In this document: positions 25,831-35,292 of the stretch, in pieces | How positions within the stretch are numbered: the first letter of the stretch is position 1 | Layout of the letters: each line of letters begins with the position of its first letter | NCBI GenBank assembly: GCA_902613185.1 | Contig: CACMGP010000002.1 | Coordinates: 285,378-349,377 of the forward strand | Reading direction: 5' to 3' | DNA: 64,000 nucleotides | Origin: an uncultured Alphaproteobacteria bacterium | GTDB lineage: Bacteria; Pseudomonadota; Alphaproteobacteria; HIMB59 | Position numbers and translations under genes: made by a program | The notes under the pieces: model-generated | Told to the model about the DNA's origin: nothing | The model's database searches: none | What the model saw: only the letters and a program-made list of their open reading frames with translations

Positions 25831-26403
25831 ATGAAAACCCTTCTCACACTCTTTGTTTTGTTTTTTTCATCTTTATTGCCGGCAGATGAAATTTCTGATT
25901 TTCAGATTGGAGGAATGAGTATTGGTGATAGTGCTTTGGATTACTTTTCAAGAGAAGAACTAGAAGACAATAAAGAATTAAATTGGTTTGATACAACACT
26001 ATATACTCCAATATCTGAACTTTATTTATCTAGTTCAGAAATTTATGAAAGTTTTCAATTAGCAGTTAAAACTAATGATGTAAATTATGAAATTGTAGGT
26101 ATATCAGGTAATATTTTTTATGAAAATGACATCTATAAATGTTATGAGCAATTAGATAATATTTCAAATGATGTAAAAAAATTATTTGTTGATGTTGTGG
26201 ATTTAGGTAAAAAATCTTTTGATCATCCTTACGACAAATCAGGTGAAAGTAAAATTACAGATATAGAGTTAGTTTTAAATGATGGGGGTAGAATTTTAAT
26301 TCAATGTTATGATTGGTCGGAAACCTATTCTTTTGTAGACTCACTAAGAATAAACATTATGAGTGAAGAATATAAAACGTTTGTAGATACTGCTTATGAT
26401 TAA
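25831..26403 (+). CDS. Secreted protein of unknown function, element 2
   Basis: 190 residues with a clear signal peptide (MKTLLTLFVLFFSSLLPADE, cleavage about residue 18). The mature part begins ISDFQIGGMSIGDSALDYFS, a pattern I associate with small exported hypothetical proteins of marine bacteria. It has two cysteines (KCYEQ and IQCYDW) that could form a disulfide. No enzymatic motif is visible. It is the sole gene of the small element, directly downstream of attR, and its start lacks a strong Shine-Dalgarno sequence. Function unknown. Confidence 0.65.
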   Translation: MKTLLTLFVLFFSSLLPADEISDFQIGGMSIGDSALDYFSREELEDNKELNWFDTTLYTPISELYLSSSEIYESFQLAVKTNDVNYEIVGISGNIFYENDIYKCYEQLDNISNDVKKLFVDVVDLGKKSFDHPYDKSGESKITDIELVLNDGGRILIQCYDWSETYSFVDSLRINIMSEEYKTFVDTAYD

Positions 26404-26434
26404 ATATATCTTATTATAAAAGTGCAATATGTTT

Positions 26435-26450
26435 GCGATATAGTTTTACT
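26435..26450 (+). repeat. Element 2 end repeat, right copy
   Basis: GCGATATAGTTTTACT, one mismatch to 25803-25818, located about 27 bases before the degenerate att copy. Confidence 0.5.
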
Positions 26451-26476
26451 CAAAATCGTTGTATGCTGTAGTAAAT

Positions 26477-26516
26477 TTGAAGTGAGTGAAGTACTCGAAT
26501 CCCTTCGTCAGCTCCA
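26477..26516 (+). repeat. Degenerate third copy of the tRNA-Gly 3' half
   Basis: TTGAAGT, then a diverged middle, then TCGAATCCCTTCGTCAGCTCCAA split by two substitutions relative to the tRNA. The decay implies that the chromosomal side of the oldest insertion lies here. A short AAACG/CGTTT hairpin follows at 26517-26530. Confidence 0.7.
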
Positions 26517-26548
26517 AAACGCGAACGTTTAAAATCTTTCAAGTCTAT

Positions 26549-27175
26549 TTAATAATTAAACTTGTCATTAATATAAAATTTTTTCTTCCAAACATCATAT
26601 TCCATTTCTTTAAAATTCATATTTTTATTCACAAACCATGTTTCGAAAACTTTATTTTTTTTATTTCTTGAATAAACGTTTTTTATAGCAATCTTGTAAT
26701 TATGTTCATTTAAAAAATCAAAAGATAATTTTTCGTACTTATCACCAATATCATATTTATCGTGCTCAAAACTAATATAATCAAAACTTAAATTAGAATT
26801 AACTATTTGTTTTAAAATTTTAAATGTATTTTCAGCAGGTTCTATATCGCATGAAAGATAATTCAGTCTATTAGGAAATTTTTTCTTTTTAATTAATAAT
26901 TCATAGTTGATATTAAAAGCATCGTCCCAAATAATTTCATTTTTCCTCTTAGTATGTTTATCCCACAAAGATTTGAAACTTAGATCATTTTCAATTGATA
27001 CGCCTTTCCAGTTGCACTCAATTTCTAAATTATATGTATTGCTATTAATAATGGGATGATGTGCACCAATTTCAAGGTAAATACCGTTCAAACCAGAGAT
27101 ATTATAAGCAAACTGATCTTGGCCTGATTGAGAAAAATAATCAGAATTTTTCTTAAGAAAGTTAAAAAACTTCAT
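26549..27175 (-). CDS. FkbM-like methyltransferase
   Basis: 208-residue SAM-dependent methyltransferase-fold protein. The N-terminus SQSGQDQFAYNISGLNGIYLEIGAHHPIINSNTYNLE carries the FkbM-type motif I (LEIGAHHP) preceded by the SQxGQD signature. The middle NYLSCDIEPAENTFKIL and the later DYISFEHDKYDIGDKYEKL follow the family order. FkbM proteins usually O-methylate sugars or secondary metabolites. It lies next to the island boundary but reads as an ordinary chromosomal gene. Its start overlaps the stop of the LysE-family gene. Confidence 0.7.
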   Translation of the reverse strand: MKFFNFLKKNSDYFSQSGQDQFAYNISGLNGIYLEIGAHHPIINSNTYNLEIECNWKGVSIENDLSFKSLWDKHTKRKNEIIWDDAFNINYELLIKKKKFPNRLNYLSCDIEPAENTFKILKQIVNSNLSFDYISFEHDKYDIGDKYEKLSFDFLNEHNYKIAIKNVYSRNKKNKVFETWFVNKNMNFKEMEYDVWKKKFYINDKFNY

Positions 27176-27786
27176 AAAAATATACTTATAAAAAGTATTA
27201 TTGATATTATTATGAACAATACACCAATCGACCTCTGTATTTGTTTAATTTTATTTTTAATCAAATTAAGAACACTTCTATAAGTTACTAAATTAACTAA
27301 AAACACATACCATAATGCATCTACTAAACTAGCTATCAATATAAGTGATATATTCAAAAAAATATCATTTTTTATTGATATAAATTGAGAGTATATCGCA
27401 ATAAACCAAATAAAAATCTTAGGATTAAGCATTGCTATGCTTAGTCCTTCTAAAAAAGAGATACCCCCTCCTTCCATTTTATTTTGATCAAAATTTAATG
27501 CAGTTTCTTTAAAAAAAGATTGAATACCAAGATAGAGCAAAAAAATTATTGATAAAATTTTTATAGTATTAAACACCATCAAATTTGTCTCAATAACTAA
27601 GCTAATACCGAGTACTGCAAATAACGCGTAGATTCCTATTCCAATACCATGACCAAATGCTGTTAAAATTCCATTAAATTTATTTCTGAAAATGGCATTG
27701 TTAACCACTACTACCATACTTGGTCCAGGAGACATTGCACCCAAAAGGCACACAAATACTATCTGCGTAAATAATATTACTGTCAT
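27172..27786 (-). CDS. LysE/RhtB-family amino-acid exporter
   Basis: 204-residue integral membrane protein with six hydrophobic segments. The family signature is at the N-terminus (CLLGAMSPGPSMVVVVNNAIFRNKFNGILTAFGHGIGIG), followed by the YLGIQSF motif and LEGLSIAMLNPKIFIWFIAIYSQF. It probably exports an amino acid or derivative by proton exchange; substrate unknown. It begins directly at the stop of the HAD gene and is followed by the FkbM gene with overlap, giving one transcription unit. Confidence 0.87.
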   Translation of the reverse strand: MTVILFTQIVFVCLLGAMSPGPSMVVVVNNAIFRNKFNGILTAFGHGIGIGIYALFAVLGISLVIETNLMVFNTIKILSIIFLLYLGIQSFFKETALNFDQNKMEGGGISFLEGLSIAMLNPKIFIWFIAIYSQFISIKNDIFLNISLILIASLVDALWYVFLVNLVTYRSVLNLIKNKIKQIQRSIGVLFIIISIILFISIFL

Positions 27787-28344
27787 TTATTTCTTAAAAT
27801 TTGCTTTGACCTGATGTTTATCTAATTTAGAATTTTCTATAATTCTCTTTAGACTGACGGAAGCATTTGTATATATAATTTTTTTGCAATGATTCCAAAT
27901 AGGTAAGTCTTTTTTACTGTTACCAAAATATTCAAAAGTATCAATTTTTAATTTCTCTTTAATAAATTTAACCTTATTCTCACCTACCAAATTAAAATTA
28001 TTCTTAGATCCAAATGACTCAAAAAATATTTTTAAATGATTATCTATTTGGTCAACTAAAACTTGGTGGCTTCCAGATATAAGGTATACCACTCTGTGTC
28101 TATTTTTTACTTCTCTTATGTATTCGATAGCGCTTTTATTGAATGTTAGTTTGTCCAAAGGAACAACAAAATTATGTGAAATCTTCTCCTTCAAATAAGG
28201 CTTACCTTTAATTAAAAAAATAAATAAATATAAGACTAATTTAAAAGGATATTTCTTTAAACAATCAATTAAAGCAAGATTTGATAAATCTTCTTTAATT
28301 AATGTTCCGTCTAAATCTACGAATAAAATTTTGTTTTCATCCAT
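27787..28344 (-). CDS. HAD-superfamily hydrolase
   Basis: HAD-fold phosphatase-like protein of 185 residues from the chosen ATG at 28344 (MDENKILFVD...). An upstream ATG at 28365 would add seven residues and a longer overlap with the preceding gene. Motif I is ILFVDLDGTLIKEDL with both aspartates, motif II is YLISGS, and the Lys/Asp region reads FGNSKKDLPIWNHC. The layout resembles the HAD domains found fused to UbiA-type prenyltransferases, but no membrane domain is attached. Substrate unknown. Confidence 0.8.
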   Translation of the reverse strand: MDENKILFVDLDGTLIKEDLSNLALIDCLKKYPFKLVLYLFIFLIKGKPYLKEKISHNFVVPLDKLTFNKSAIEYIREVKNRHRVVYLISGSHQVLVDQIDNHLKIFFESFGSKNNFNLVGENKVKFIKEKLKIDTFEYFGNSKKDLPIWNHCKKIIYTNASVSLKRIIENSKLDKHQVKANFKK

Positions 28345-28645
28345 TTTTTTTAAAAAAAGAAACACTTATAATGATATTTTTTTTTTCCACTTTTTCTTCA
28401 ACTAAACCTACACAGTCTGCTTTAATTTTAATACCTTTTTGAAATATTTTTTCATATAGAAGATGCTTAACATTCTGAATTTCTTTTTCTCTGAATTTTT
28501 TTCTTCCTCTTCTTTCTTCAGGAAATTCTTTTAAAAAACTCTCTAAAATACCTATAGAATACTTTTGTTTAAAAACTACATTTTTGTATTTATTCATTAA
28601 AATATAGTCATTTTTAGGTGGTTTATTTTTGAAAACTTCGATCAA
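28337..28645 (-). CDS. Unknown small basic protein downstream of purH
   Basis: 102 residues, Lys/Glu-rich, with no signal peptide or membrane segment. Segments that look structured are SIGILESFLKEFPEERRGRKKFREKEIQNVKHLLYEKI, probably helical, and a C-terminal beta-like IKADCVGLVEEKVEKKNIIISVSFF. No family recognised. The start overlaps the purH stop by four bases and the end overlaps the HAD gene, so it is co-translated in the purH operon. Confidence 0.6.
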   Translation of the reverse strand: MIEVFKNKPPKNDYILMNKYKNVVFKQKYSIGILESFLKEFPEERRGRKKFREKEIQNVKHLLYEKIFQKGIKIKADCVGLVEEKVEKKNIIISVSFFKKNG

Positions 28646-30108
28646 TGTTTAAAGTGTCGATCAGTCAATTTAAAGAAGTTCAGTTTATTCTTTTTGACAA
28701 ATTGTTCGATTAATTTGTCATTTTTTGAACCCATTGGGGCATATACGTCAATTTTTAATTTTTTGTTTTTAATGAATTTTAAAGAGTCTGTAAAGGGAAA
28801 GAATGCATCTGAAAATAAAAATAATTGTTCCGTATTGTTTTTATTTTGTTTCAAATTAAATTTATATAAACAATTTTCAAGTGAGTCTACTCTTGAGGTT
28901 TGTCCACCAGATTGAGATATTAACGAATTTTTATCAAATAATGCAATAGCATTTGATTTGATATATTTTAAAACACTTATAAAAAAGTTAATATTCTCCT
29001 TTTTCAACTTATTGTTACCAAATATTTTTTTTATATTTGATTTTTTACTATTAAAATCTTGTACAAGAGTTCCTGCAAAAATAGTTCTTTGCTCTATTTT
29101 CTTTTTAAATTTTCTTACTCTTAATATTCTTAAATTCTTTTTTCTTTTAAGAATTTCTAAGGCTCCCTTATCAAAGTCCGGAGCTGCAATTACTTCAAAA
29201 TAATTTTTAATTAAATACCTCGCTGTGCTAGTTGTAATCTTTCTATTAAAAGCAACTATTCCACCAAAAGCACTAACATGATCACCTGCAAGCGCTTTGA
29301 TATAACTTTTGATTTGGGTGCTTTCAATCGATGCGCCACATGGAATATTGTGTTTGACTATTATACAAATATGTTTATTTGAATTTGTCTCGTTAGCTAT
29401 TGTAACTGCTGCATCAAGATCTAATAAATTGTTATAACTTAATCTCTTCTCTCCACTTAATTGTTTAAAATTATTATTAATAAACGCAGTAGCTTTTTGT
29501 TGTGGGTTTTCGCCATATCTTAGAGGATATTCTTCATAAGAAGAGTCTTGAAACCAATTTAATATTGCTATGTCGTAGTTAGTAACCTTTTTTAAAGCCT
29601 TTATTGCATATTTTTTCTTATTTTTATTAGTCTTTGGGTAATTTTTTATAAAATTTTTATAATCTGAAGGGTCAACGATTATTATACTCTTTTGATAGTT
29701 TTTCACGGCTGCCCTAATAAGACTATGACCCCCAATATCAATCATTTCAATTATCTCATCTTTTTTATTAGTATTTTTGATGGTTTCTTCAAAAGGATAA
29801 AGATTAACAATTATTAAATCAAAATTTATTATTTTCTCTCTTTTAATTTCGTTTTGATGATCTTGGGTGTTAGAGGCGAGAATTCCTCCAAAAACTTTTG
29901 GATGAAGAGTCTTTACTCTGCCTTCTAAAATCTCTTTTTGTTTAGTGTATTTTGATATTTGAATATGTTTAACTCTGATTTTTTTTAAATATTCAGATGA
30001 ACCACCAGTTGAATAAATTGTATAATTTTTTTTTATCAGAAACTCTGCAATTTTATCTAAATCAGTTTTATCATAAACAGATATAAGAGCATTTTTATTT
30101 TTTTCCAT
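28642..30108 (-). CDS. purH: Bifunctional AICAR formyltransferase / IMP cyclohydrolase PurH
   Basis: Performs the last two steps of de novo purine synthesis. The N-terminal IMP cyclohydrolase (MGS-like) domain shows ALISVYDKTDL, YSTGGSSEYL, EGRVKTLHPKVFGGIL and VNLYPFEETI. The C-terminal formyltransferase shows LRYGENPQQKA, ICIIVKHNIPCGAS and HVSAFGGIVAFNR. The ending FFPFTDSL...APMGSKNDKLIEQF is recognisable. At 488 residues it is a little shorter than the typical 510-530. It overlaps rpe at its start (single base). Confidence 0.95.
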   Translation of the reverse strand: MEKNKNALISVYDKTDLDKIAEFLIKKNYTIYSTGGSSEYLKKIRVKHIQISKYTKQKEILEGRVKTLHPKVFGGILASNTQDHQNEIKREKIINFDLIIVNLYPFEETIKNTNKKDEIIEMIDIGGHSLIRAAVKNYQKSIIIVDPSDYKNFIKNYPKTNKNKKKYAIKALKKVTNYDIAILNWFQDSSYEEYPLRYGENPQQKATAFINNNFKQLSGEKRLSYNNLLDLDAAVTIANETNSNKHICIIVKHNIPCGASIESTQIKSYIKALAGDHVSAFGGIVAFNRKITTSTARYLIKNYFEVIAAPDFDKGALEILKRKKNLRILRVRKFKKKIEQRTIFAGTLVQDFNSKKSNIKKIFGNNKLKKENINFFISVLKYIKSNAIALFDKNSLISQSGGQTSRVDSLENCLYKFNLKQNKNNTEQLFLFSDAFFPFTDSLKFIKNKKLKIDVYAPMGSKNDKLIEQFVKKNKLNFFKLTDRHFKH

Positions 30109-30764
30109 CAGTTAAAAAAATCATTAAGTTTATTTGTTGCTATAGTCAAGCTGCTTTGCTTAAACAAAAAAGAACCCGCAACAAGTATATTAGCTCCTGC
30201 ATTTACACAAAGCTTTCCGGTCTCATAATTGACACCACCGTCAATTTCGATATCAACGTTTAAATTATTTTTCTTGATGTAATGAGATATATTTTTAATT
30301 TTTTCTACTTGGTCAGTTAAAAATGACTGCCCCCCAAAACCAGGCTCTACTGTCATAATTATAACCTGATCAACAGAATGTAAATATTTCTTAATCTTTT
30401 CCCATGAAGTTTTTGGTTTTATAGCAATCCCTACTTTGATTTTTTCTTGTTTAATTCTTTCAATAATATCATTTATGTTTTCATCAATTTCATAATGGAA
30501 GGTTATTATATCTGAGCCTGCCTTAATATAATCATCTAAATATTTACTAACTCTATAAATCATTAAATGTACGTCGAATATTTTATTTGTTTTCAAGCGT
30601 AAATCTGAAATGAATTGTGGACCAAAAGTTAAATTAGGAACAAAATCACCATCCATAACATCAAAATGAATATACTCTGCCTTGGATACATCAAGTTCAG
30701 AAATTGTCCTTTCCATATTTGAAAATGACCCACCTAAAATTGATGGTGATATTGTAGTTTTCAT
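30108..30764 (-). CDS. rpe: Ribulose-phosphate 3-epimerase
   Basis: TIM-barrel epimerase interconverting ribulose-5-P and xylulose-5-P. Signature regions are SPSILGGSFSNME, YIHFDVMDGDFVPNLTFGP (metal His and Asp), DVHLMIY, VEPGFGGQSF and IEIDGGVN. 218 residues, normal length. It starts exactly where rsmB ends and ends at the purH start, so rsmB-rpe-purH form a tight operon, as in other alphaproteobacteria. Confidence 0.95.
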   Translation of the reverse strand: MKTTISPSILGGSFSNMERTISELDVSKAEYIHFDVMDGDFVPNLTFGPQFISDLRLKTNKIFDVHLMIYRVSKYLDDYIKAGSDIITFHYEIDENINDIIERIKQEKIKVGIAIKPKTSWEKIKKYLHSVDQVIIMTVEPGFGGQSFLTDQVEKIKNISHYIKKNNLNVDIEIDGGVNYETGKLCVNAGANILVAGSFLFKQSSLTIATNKLNDFFN

Positions 30765-31909
30765 TATATTTTTTCCAAGACAGAAGCAAAAAAGATATCT
30801 GAACCTCCAAGCTCTTTAAAGCTTAACGGGTTAATAAAATATCCACTCTGTCTCTTTATCATTTTATCTGAATTAATCTTATGTAATTTAACATCTTTAT
30901 GTTTCCGCATGACTTTATCAATAACTTCGATTGTCTCAAAAGGATGAAATGAGCACACAATATAAACTAAAAAACCATTTTTATTGAGTATTTTTAATGA
31001 TTTTTCTATCATCTGAATCTGGATTTTTTGGTGCTTTTTAATTTTAGATTGGTCAATTTTAAGAGTTACATCCGGATTCCTTCTAAATGTACCTAGCGCA
31101 CTGCAAGGAGCATCTAACAAAATTGAATTGTATTTCTGAGTAAATTTTGCTTTTAAAAAATCTATTTTTTGAATATTTATTTTAATATTTAATCGATCAA
31201 GATTTTCTTTAAATTTATTTATCTGACTTTGAGAATTATCAATAGCAATAACATTAAAGCCAAATGAATCTAACAATATACTTTTGCCACCTGGTGCAGC
31301 ACATAGATCAATTAAAGTTTTATCCTTAAAAAATTTCCGCACAGAGTAAATCACTTCAAAATTACCAATATCTTGAACAAAGCACTCCTTCATAATTTTT
31401 TTTTCTAAGACAAATACCCTTTTCTTATAAATAGCTTTTTGATTATCAATTAAACTAATTTGATAATTCTTAGGCTTTGTAAATAAAGTGGAATAGATAT
31501 AATTCCTGATTGAGTCACTTGAAAATATCTTATCAAGCACTCTTTTAAAATTGGGATAAATAAATTTTCCATATTTAATTTTATTTTTATTTCGAAGAAT
31601 ATTTCTTAAAACAGCATTTACTAGCTTTTCTTTTTTTAAGACTTTTCCCTCTTCCACAGCATCATTAACAATTGCATATTGTGGTTTACTTGAGAAATAT
31701 AATAATGTTAAACATATTTTTAGTAGTATCAAAATATTTTTTGGTGTTTTGTCATGGACATAATTTAAAAGAATTTTGTTATTATTTTCATAATTTCTGT
31801 AATACTCTTGTATTACTAAAAACAAAAAATTTCTTTTTACTGCCGGAAACTGACTTACGACATAATCGATACTACTTCCCTGCCCAATTTTTTTAATTGA
31901 GACAAACAA
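30764..31909 (-). CDS. rsmB: 16S rRNA m5C methyltransferase RsmB-like
   Basis: 381-residue protein with an N-terminal NusB-like helical domain (about 1-120) and a C-terminal Rossmann methyltransferase of the RsmB/NOL1 family. Motif I is LIDLCAAPGGKSILLDSFG, motif IV is ILLDAPCSALGTFRRNPD, and the second catalytic Cys lies in VYIVCSFHPFE. RsmB methylates C967 of 16S rRNA. It is the first gene of the rsmB-rpe-purH operon on this strand. Some residues of the N-terminal domain are shortened compared with E. coli. Confidence 0.88.
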   Translation of the reverse strand: MFVSIKKIGQGSSIDYVVSQFPAVKRNFLFLVIQEYYRNYENNNKILLNYVHDKTPKNILILLKICLTLLYFSSKPQYAIVNDAVEEGKVLKKEKLVNAVLRNILRNKNKIKYGKFIYPNFKRVLDKIFSSDSIRNYIYSTLFTKPKNYQISLIDNQKAIYKKRVFVLEKKIMKECFVQDIGNFEVIYSVRKFFKDKTLIDLCAAPGGKSILLDSFGFNVIAIDNSQSQINKFKENLDRLNIKINIQKIDFLKAKFTQKYNSILLDAPCSALGTFRRNPDVTLKIDQSKIKKHQKIQIQMIEKSLKILNKNGFLVYIVCSFHPFETIEVIDKVMRKHKDVKLHKINSDKMIKRQSGYFINPLSFKELGGSDIFFASVLEKI

Positions 31910-31928
31910 GTTTGTGATATCAGTTGAT

Positions 31929-33854
31929 TTAGATATTTTTAGACCCGTCTATTAATGATTGGACAACATTAGGGTCTGCCAATGTTGATGTATCGCCGAG
32001 TTCTTCCTCTTCTTTTGATGCTATCTTTCTTAAGATCCTTCTCATTATTTTGCCTGATCTTGTTTTTGGAAGTCCTGGTGAGAATTGCAATTTATCAGGT
32101 GTTGCTATTGGACCTATTTTCGTCCTAATCCATTGAATAAGTTCCTTTTTTAAATCCTCGCTAACCTCAACTCCAGTATTTGTTGTAACATAGGCATAAA
32201 TGCCCTGACCTTTAATTTCATGAGGGTACCCCACTACTGCAGCCTCAGAAACTTGTTCATGTTCAACGAATGCGCTTTCTATTTCAGCTGTGCCTAGTAA
32301 ATGACCCGATACATTAATACAATCATCTACTCTGCCTGTAATCCAATAAAAATCATCCTTATCTCTACGACAACCGTCTCCTGTAAAATATTTCCCTTTG
32401 AATTGACTAAAGTAAGTATCAATAAAACGTTGGTGATCTCCATAAACTGTTCTCATTTGACCAGGCCAACTATCTAATATGCAAAGCTTACCTTCACATT
32501 CTCCCTCTAATATATTTCCACTATCATCAACTATTGCTGCTTCAATTCCAAAATAAGGTTGGGTTGCGCTTCCAGGCTTGAGTTTTGAAATACCTGGTAT
32601 TGGTGAAATTAAATGTCCACCTGTTTCCGTTTGCCACCAAGTATCAACAACGGGACATTTGTCCTTACCAACTATCGAAGAATACCAGTTCCAAGCTTCT
32701 GGATTAATTGGTTCACCAACTGTGCCTAAAATTCTCAAAGAACTTAAATCGCACCTTTCAATAAAAGAACTCCCCTCTTTCATTAATGATCTCAATACAG
32801 TTGGCGCAGTGTAGAAAATATTAACTTTGTATTTTTCACAAACTTCCCAAAAACGAGAAAAATCAGGATAGTTAGGCACGCCTTCAAATAATAATGTTTT
32901 ACCTCCGTTTGCTAATGGCCCATAGACTGAATAAGAATGTCCTGTGATCCAGCCTGCATCTGCTGTACACCAGTAGATATCCTCGGGGTGATAGTCAAAA
33001 GAGTACTTGTGTGTGAACGATGCGTAAACCAAATATCCCCCTGTAGTGTGAAGAACCCCTTTTGGCTTACCGGTAGAGCCAGAAGTATATAAAATGAAAA
33101 GAGGATCTTCTGCGTTCATTGATACGCATTCACATTGATCATCTACCTCTTTAACTAATTCATCATAATAAAAATTATTATTTTTATGTAGTTCATCTTG
33201 AGTATTTGTATACCGGATAACTAGAGTTTTTATTGAACTGTCACAACTCTCTAAAGCTGTATTTATATATTTTTTTAGTGGAATTATTTTTCCACCTCGA
33301 ACACCTTCATCAGCAGTAATCACAAATTGAGACTTGCAATCTTTAATTCGTCCAGCAATTGACTCTGGGGCGAAGCCCCCAAATATTACTGAATGTATTG
33401 CACCTATTCTTGCACAAGCCAACATTGCAAATGCAACTTCAGGAATCATAGTTAAATAAATTGTTACTACATCACCTTTTTGTACACCTAGTTTTTTTAA
33501 AACATTTGCAAATTTACTTACTTCTGACTTTAGTTCTTTATAGGTGTAGGTTTTATTTTTACTAGTATCATCTCCTTCCCAAATAATTGCTAATTCATCT
33601 GGTTGTTTTTCTGCATGTCTATCAACACAGTTATAACAAACGTTTAATTCACCATCCTCAAACCATTTGATAGATACGTCACCGTCGTAGTTGGTGTTTT
33701 TAACTTTAGTGAAATCTTTAGACCACGTTACTTGAGATTTTGCTATTTTAGACCAGAATTGCTCTTTATTACTAAAAGACTCTGCATACATCTCTTCATA
33801 TTGTTCTTTTGATAAAAGTGGATTAGATAATTTAAATTCTCTCATTTTTTTCAC
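31929..33854 (-). CDS. acs: Acetyl-CoA synthetase
   Basis: 641-residue AMP-forming acetate-CoA ligase that activates acetate for the TCA cycle. The P-loop-like motif [21 protein letters not shown], the [11 protein letters not shown] segment, [48 protein letters not shown] and [15 protein letters not shown] (the acetylatable lysine) are all present. Length is normal for Acs. The 3' end of the preceding EVE-domain gene overlaps its start by 23 bases. It probably lets the cell use acetate released by other plankton. Confidence 0.96.
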   Translation of the reverse strand: MKKMREFKLSNPLLSKEQYEEMYAESFSNKEQFWSKIAKSQVTWSKDFTKVKNTNYDGDVSIKWFEDGELNVCYNCVDRHAEKQPDELAIIWEGDDTSKNKTYTYKELKSEVSKFANVLKKLGVQKGDVVTIYLTMIPEVAFAMLACARIGAIHSVIFGGFAPESIAGRIKDCKSQFVITADEGVRGGKIIPLKKYINTALESCDSSIKTLVIRYTNTQDELHKNNNFYYDELVKEVDDQCECVSMNAEDPLFILYTSGSTGKPKGVLHTTGGYLVYASFTHKYSFDYHPEDIYWCTADAGWITGHSYSVYGPLANGGKTLLFEGVPNYPDFSRFWEVCEKYKVNIFYTAPTVLRSLMKEGSSFIERCDLSSLRILGTVGEPINPEAWNWYSSIVGKDKCPVVDTWWQTETGGHLISPIPGISKLKPGSATQPYFGIEAAIVDDSGNILEGECEGKLCILDSWPGQMRTVYGDHQRFIDTYFSQFKGKYFTGDGCRRDKDDFYWITGRVDDCINVSGHLLGTAEIESAFVEHEQVSEAAVVGYPHEIKGQGIYAYVTTNTGVEVSEDLKKELIQWIRTKIGPIATPDKLQFSPGLPKTRSGKIMRRILRKIASKEEEELGDTSTLADPNVVQSLIDGSKNI

Positions 33855-34260
33855 TCATCTTAATTAATTTCTTCCATTGCTTCAATGTTACAGGCATGAC
33901 ACTTAATCTAGCTTGTTTTACAAGTGGAAAATCATGGAAAAATGGGTTTGCTTTTATTTCTGATAAGTAAACTTCATTTAGATCTTTGACATAGGTTACG
34001 TCAACCATTCCAAATATTCCTTTTTTATCTGTGTGATCCGGATAGTATTCCTTAGTAACCCTTACAATTCCCTTAATAGCTTTTTCTGTTACTGAGTGAT
34101 AAAACAGACATTCATCTCCTTTTCTCATCTTTTTCATATTATTTGCTGCTTGATAGTTTCTAACACCATCCCAATGTTCAGTTTTTTTCTTTTTTTGTTG
34201 ATCCCATGACCAAGAGCTAGGCTCTGATTTCAGGAGCCAATAATTTTTAGAAGTGTTCAT
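33832..34260 (-). CDS. EVE-domain protein
   Basis: 142-residue stand-alone EVE (PUA-like) domain of the conserved bacterial thymocyte-nuclear-protein-1 type. It starts [16 protein letters not shown], has the typical [27 protein letters not shown] core, [12 protein letters not shown] and the C-terminal [22 protein letters not shown]. The fold binds modified bases, although the cellular role is unclear. It overlaps tsaD at its start (14 bases) and acs at its end, so it is embedded in the tsaD-EVE-acs unit. Confidence 0.9.
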   Translation of the reverse strand: MNTSKNYWLLKSEPSSWSWDQQKKKKTEHWDGVRNYQAANNMKKMRKGDECLFYHSVTEKAIKGIVRVTKEYYPDHTDKKGIFGMVDVTYVKDLNEVYLSEIKANPFFHDFPLVKQARLSVMPVTLKQWKKLIKMSEKNERI

Positions 34261-35263
34261 GAATTAATATATTAGGTGATGGTCTTACATTGTAATTATT
34301 AAACTTGATTTTTCTAGTTTTCATATATTCGATAGCGTTCCAACCAATCATTGCAGCGTTGTCGGTACATAAAGATAAAGGTACCTGATGATAATCAAGT
34401 TTCTTTTTTGAAATAAGTTTTTGAAGCTCAGTATTTAAATATTTATTTGCTGCTACTCCACCACAAATAGAAAAATCATTAATTTTAATATTTTCTTTTT
34501 GTAAGATTTTAATGCTATTTAATATTTTAATTTCTAACACTTTAAATACGGTATGTTGAAATGAAGCCGAAAAGTCTCTCAGAAATTTTTTCGTTTTTTT
34601 ATTTTTTGCTATGGTATTTAGCGCTGCTGTTTTTAATCCTGAAAAAGAAAATTCACAGTTATTTTTTTTTGTCAAAGGCATTGGGAGTTCAAACCTCTCA
34701 ATATTTCCACCTATTGCTAAACGTTCAATTTCTGGCCCACCAGGATAACCCAAACCTAACCCTTTAGCTACTTTATCAAAACACTCACCTGCAGAGTCAT
34801 CAATTGTTGAACCAAGAGTGATAAAATTTTTTGGATTTTTAACCAATACTAAGGCCGTATTTCCTCCAGAGACGAGTAGACATAAATATGGAAATTTAAT
34901 TTTAGATACAAGTCGAGGTGATAACAAATGTGCTTGTAAATGATTAATTGGAATAAGTTTAATATTTTTAGACATTGATAGACCTTTTGCAAAAGATGAC
35001 CCTACAATTAATCCACCTATGAGGCCAGGCCCAAAAGTTGCAGCAATTGCTGAAATTTTTGAAAAATTAATTTTTTTAATTGATTTGACCAATGTATCTA
35101 AAATTTCCAAATGTTGTCTTGCTGCCATTTCGGGTATGACGCCCCCATGATCTTTATGAAATTTCCTGTGATTAATTGTTTCAAGAAACTCAACACTTTT
35201 ATCATCTTTTACAATGGCGATAGACGTGTCATCACAAGAACTTTCTATTGCTAAAACTTTCAT
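34247..35263 (-). CDS. tsaD: tRNA N6-adenosine threonylcarbamoyltransferase TsaD
   Basis: 338-residue Kae1/TsaD that, with TsaB and TsaE, transfers threonylcarbamoyl to A37 of ANN-decoding tRNAs. It has the N-terminal VLAIESSCDDTSIAIV, the GGVIPEMAARQHLEIL block, the metal-binding INHLQAHLLSP (HxxxH), YLCLLVSGGNTALVLV and SICGGVAANKYL. Full family length. It starts divergently from the Mic60-like gene (29 bases between starts). Confidence 0.96.
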   Translation of the reverse strand: MKVLAIESSCDDTSIAIVKDDKSVEFLETINHRKFHKDHGGVIPEMAARQHLEILDTLVKSIKKINFSKISAIAATFGPGLIGGLIVGSSFAKGLSMSKNIKLIPINHLQAHLLSPRLVSKIKFPYLCLLVSGGNTALVLVKNPKNFITLGSTIDDSAGECFDKVAKGLGLGYPGGPEIERLAIGGNIERFELPMPLTKKNNCEFSFSGLKTAALNTIAKNKKTKKFLRDFSASFQHTVFKVLEIKILNSIKILQKENIKINDFSICGGVAANKYLNTELQKLISKKKLDYHQVPLSLCTDNAAMIGWNAIEYMKTRKIKFNNYNVRPSPNILIHEHF

Positions 35264-35292
35264 TATTATAAAAAAATATAGATTCTTATTGA

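Larger units (their letters stand above)
25767..26516. mobile_element. Small tandem element 2 with degenerate right att
   Basis: About 0.75 kb between attR of element 1 and a degenerate third copy of the tRNA-Gly 3' half (about 26477-26516, keeping TCGAATCCCTTCG and GCTCCAA). A 16-base near-identical direct repeat (GC[A/G]ATATAGTTTTACT) lies just inside both ends, at 25803-25818 and 26435-26450. It carries a single gene for a secreted protein and no recombinase. I infer an older cassette-like insertion at the same tRNA. Confidence 0.55.

Noticed and set aside
28694-29203. Plus-strand frames within purH
   Set aside because: They are shadows of the conserved PurH coding sequence on the minus strand.
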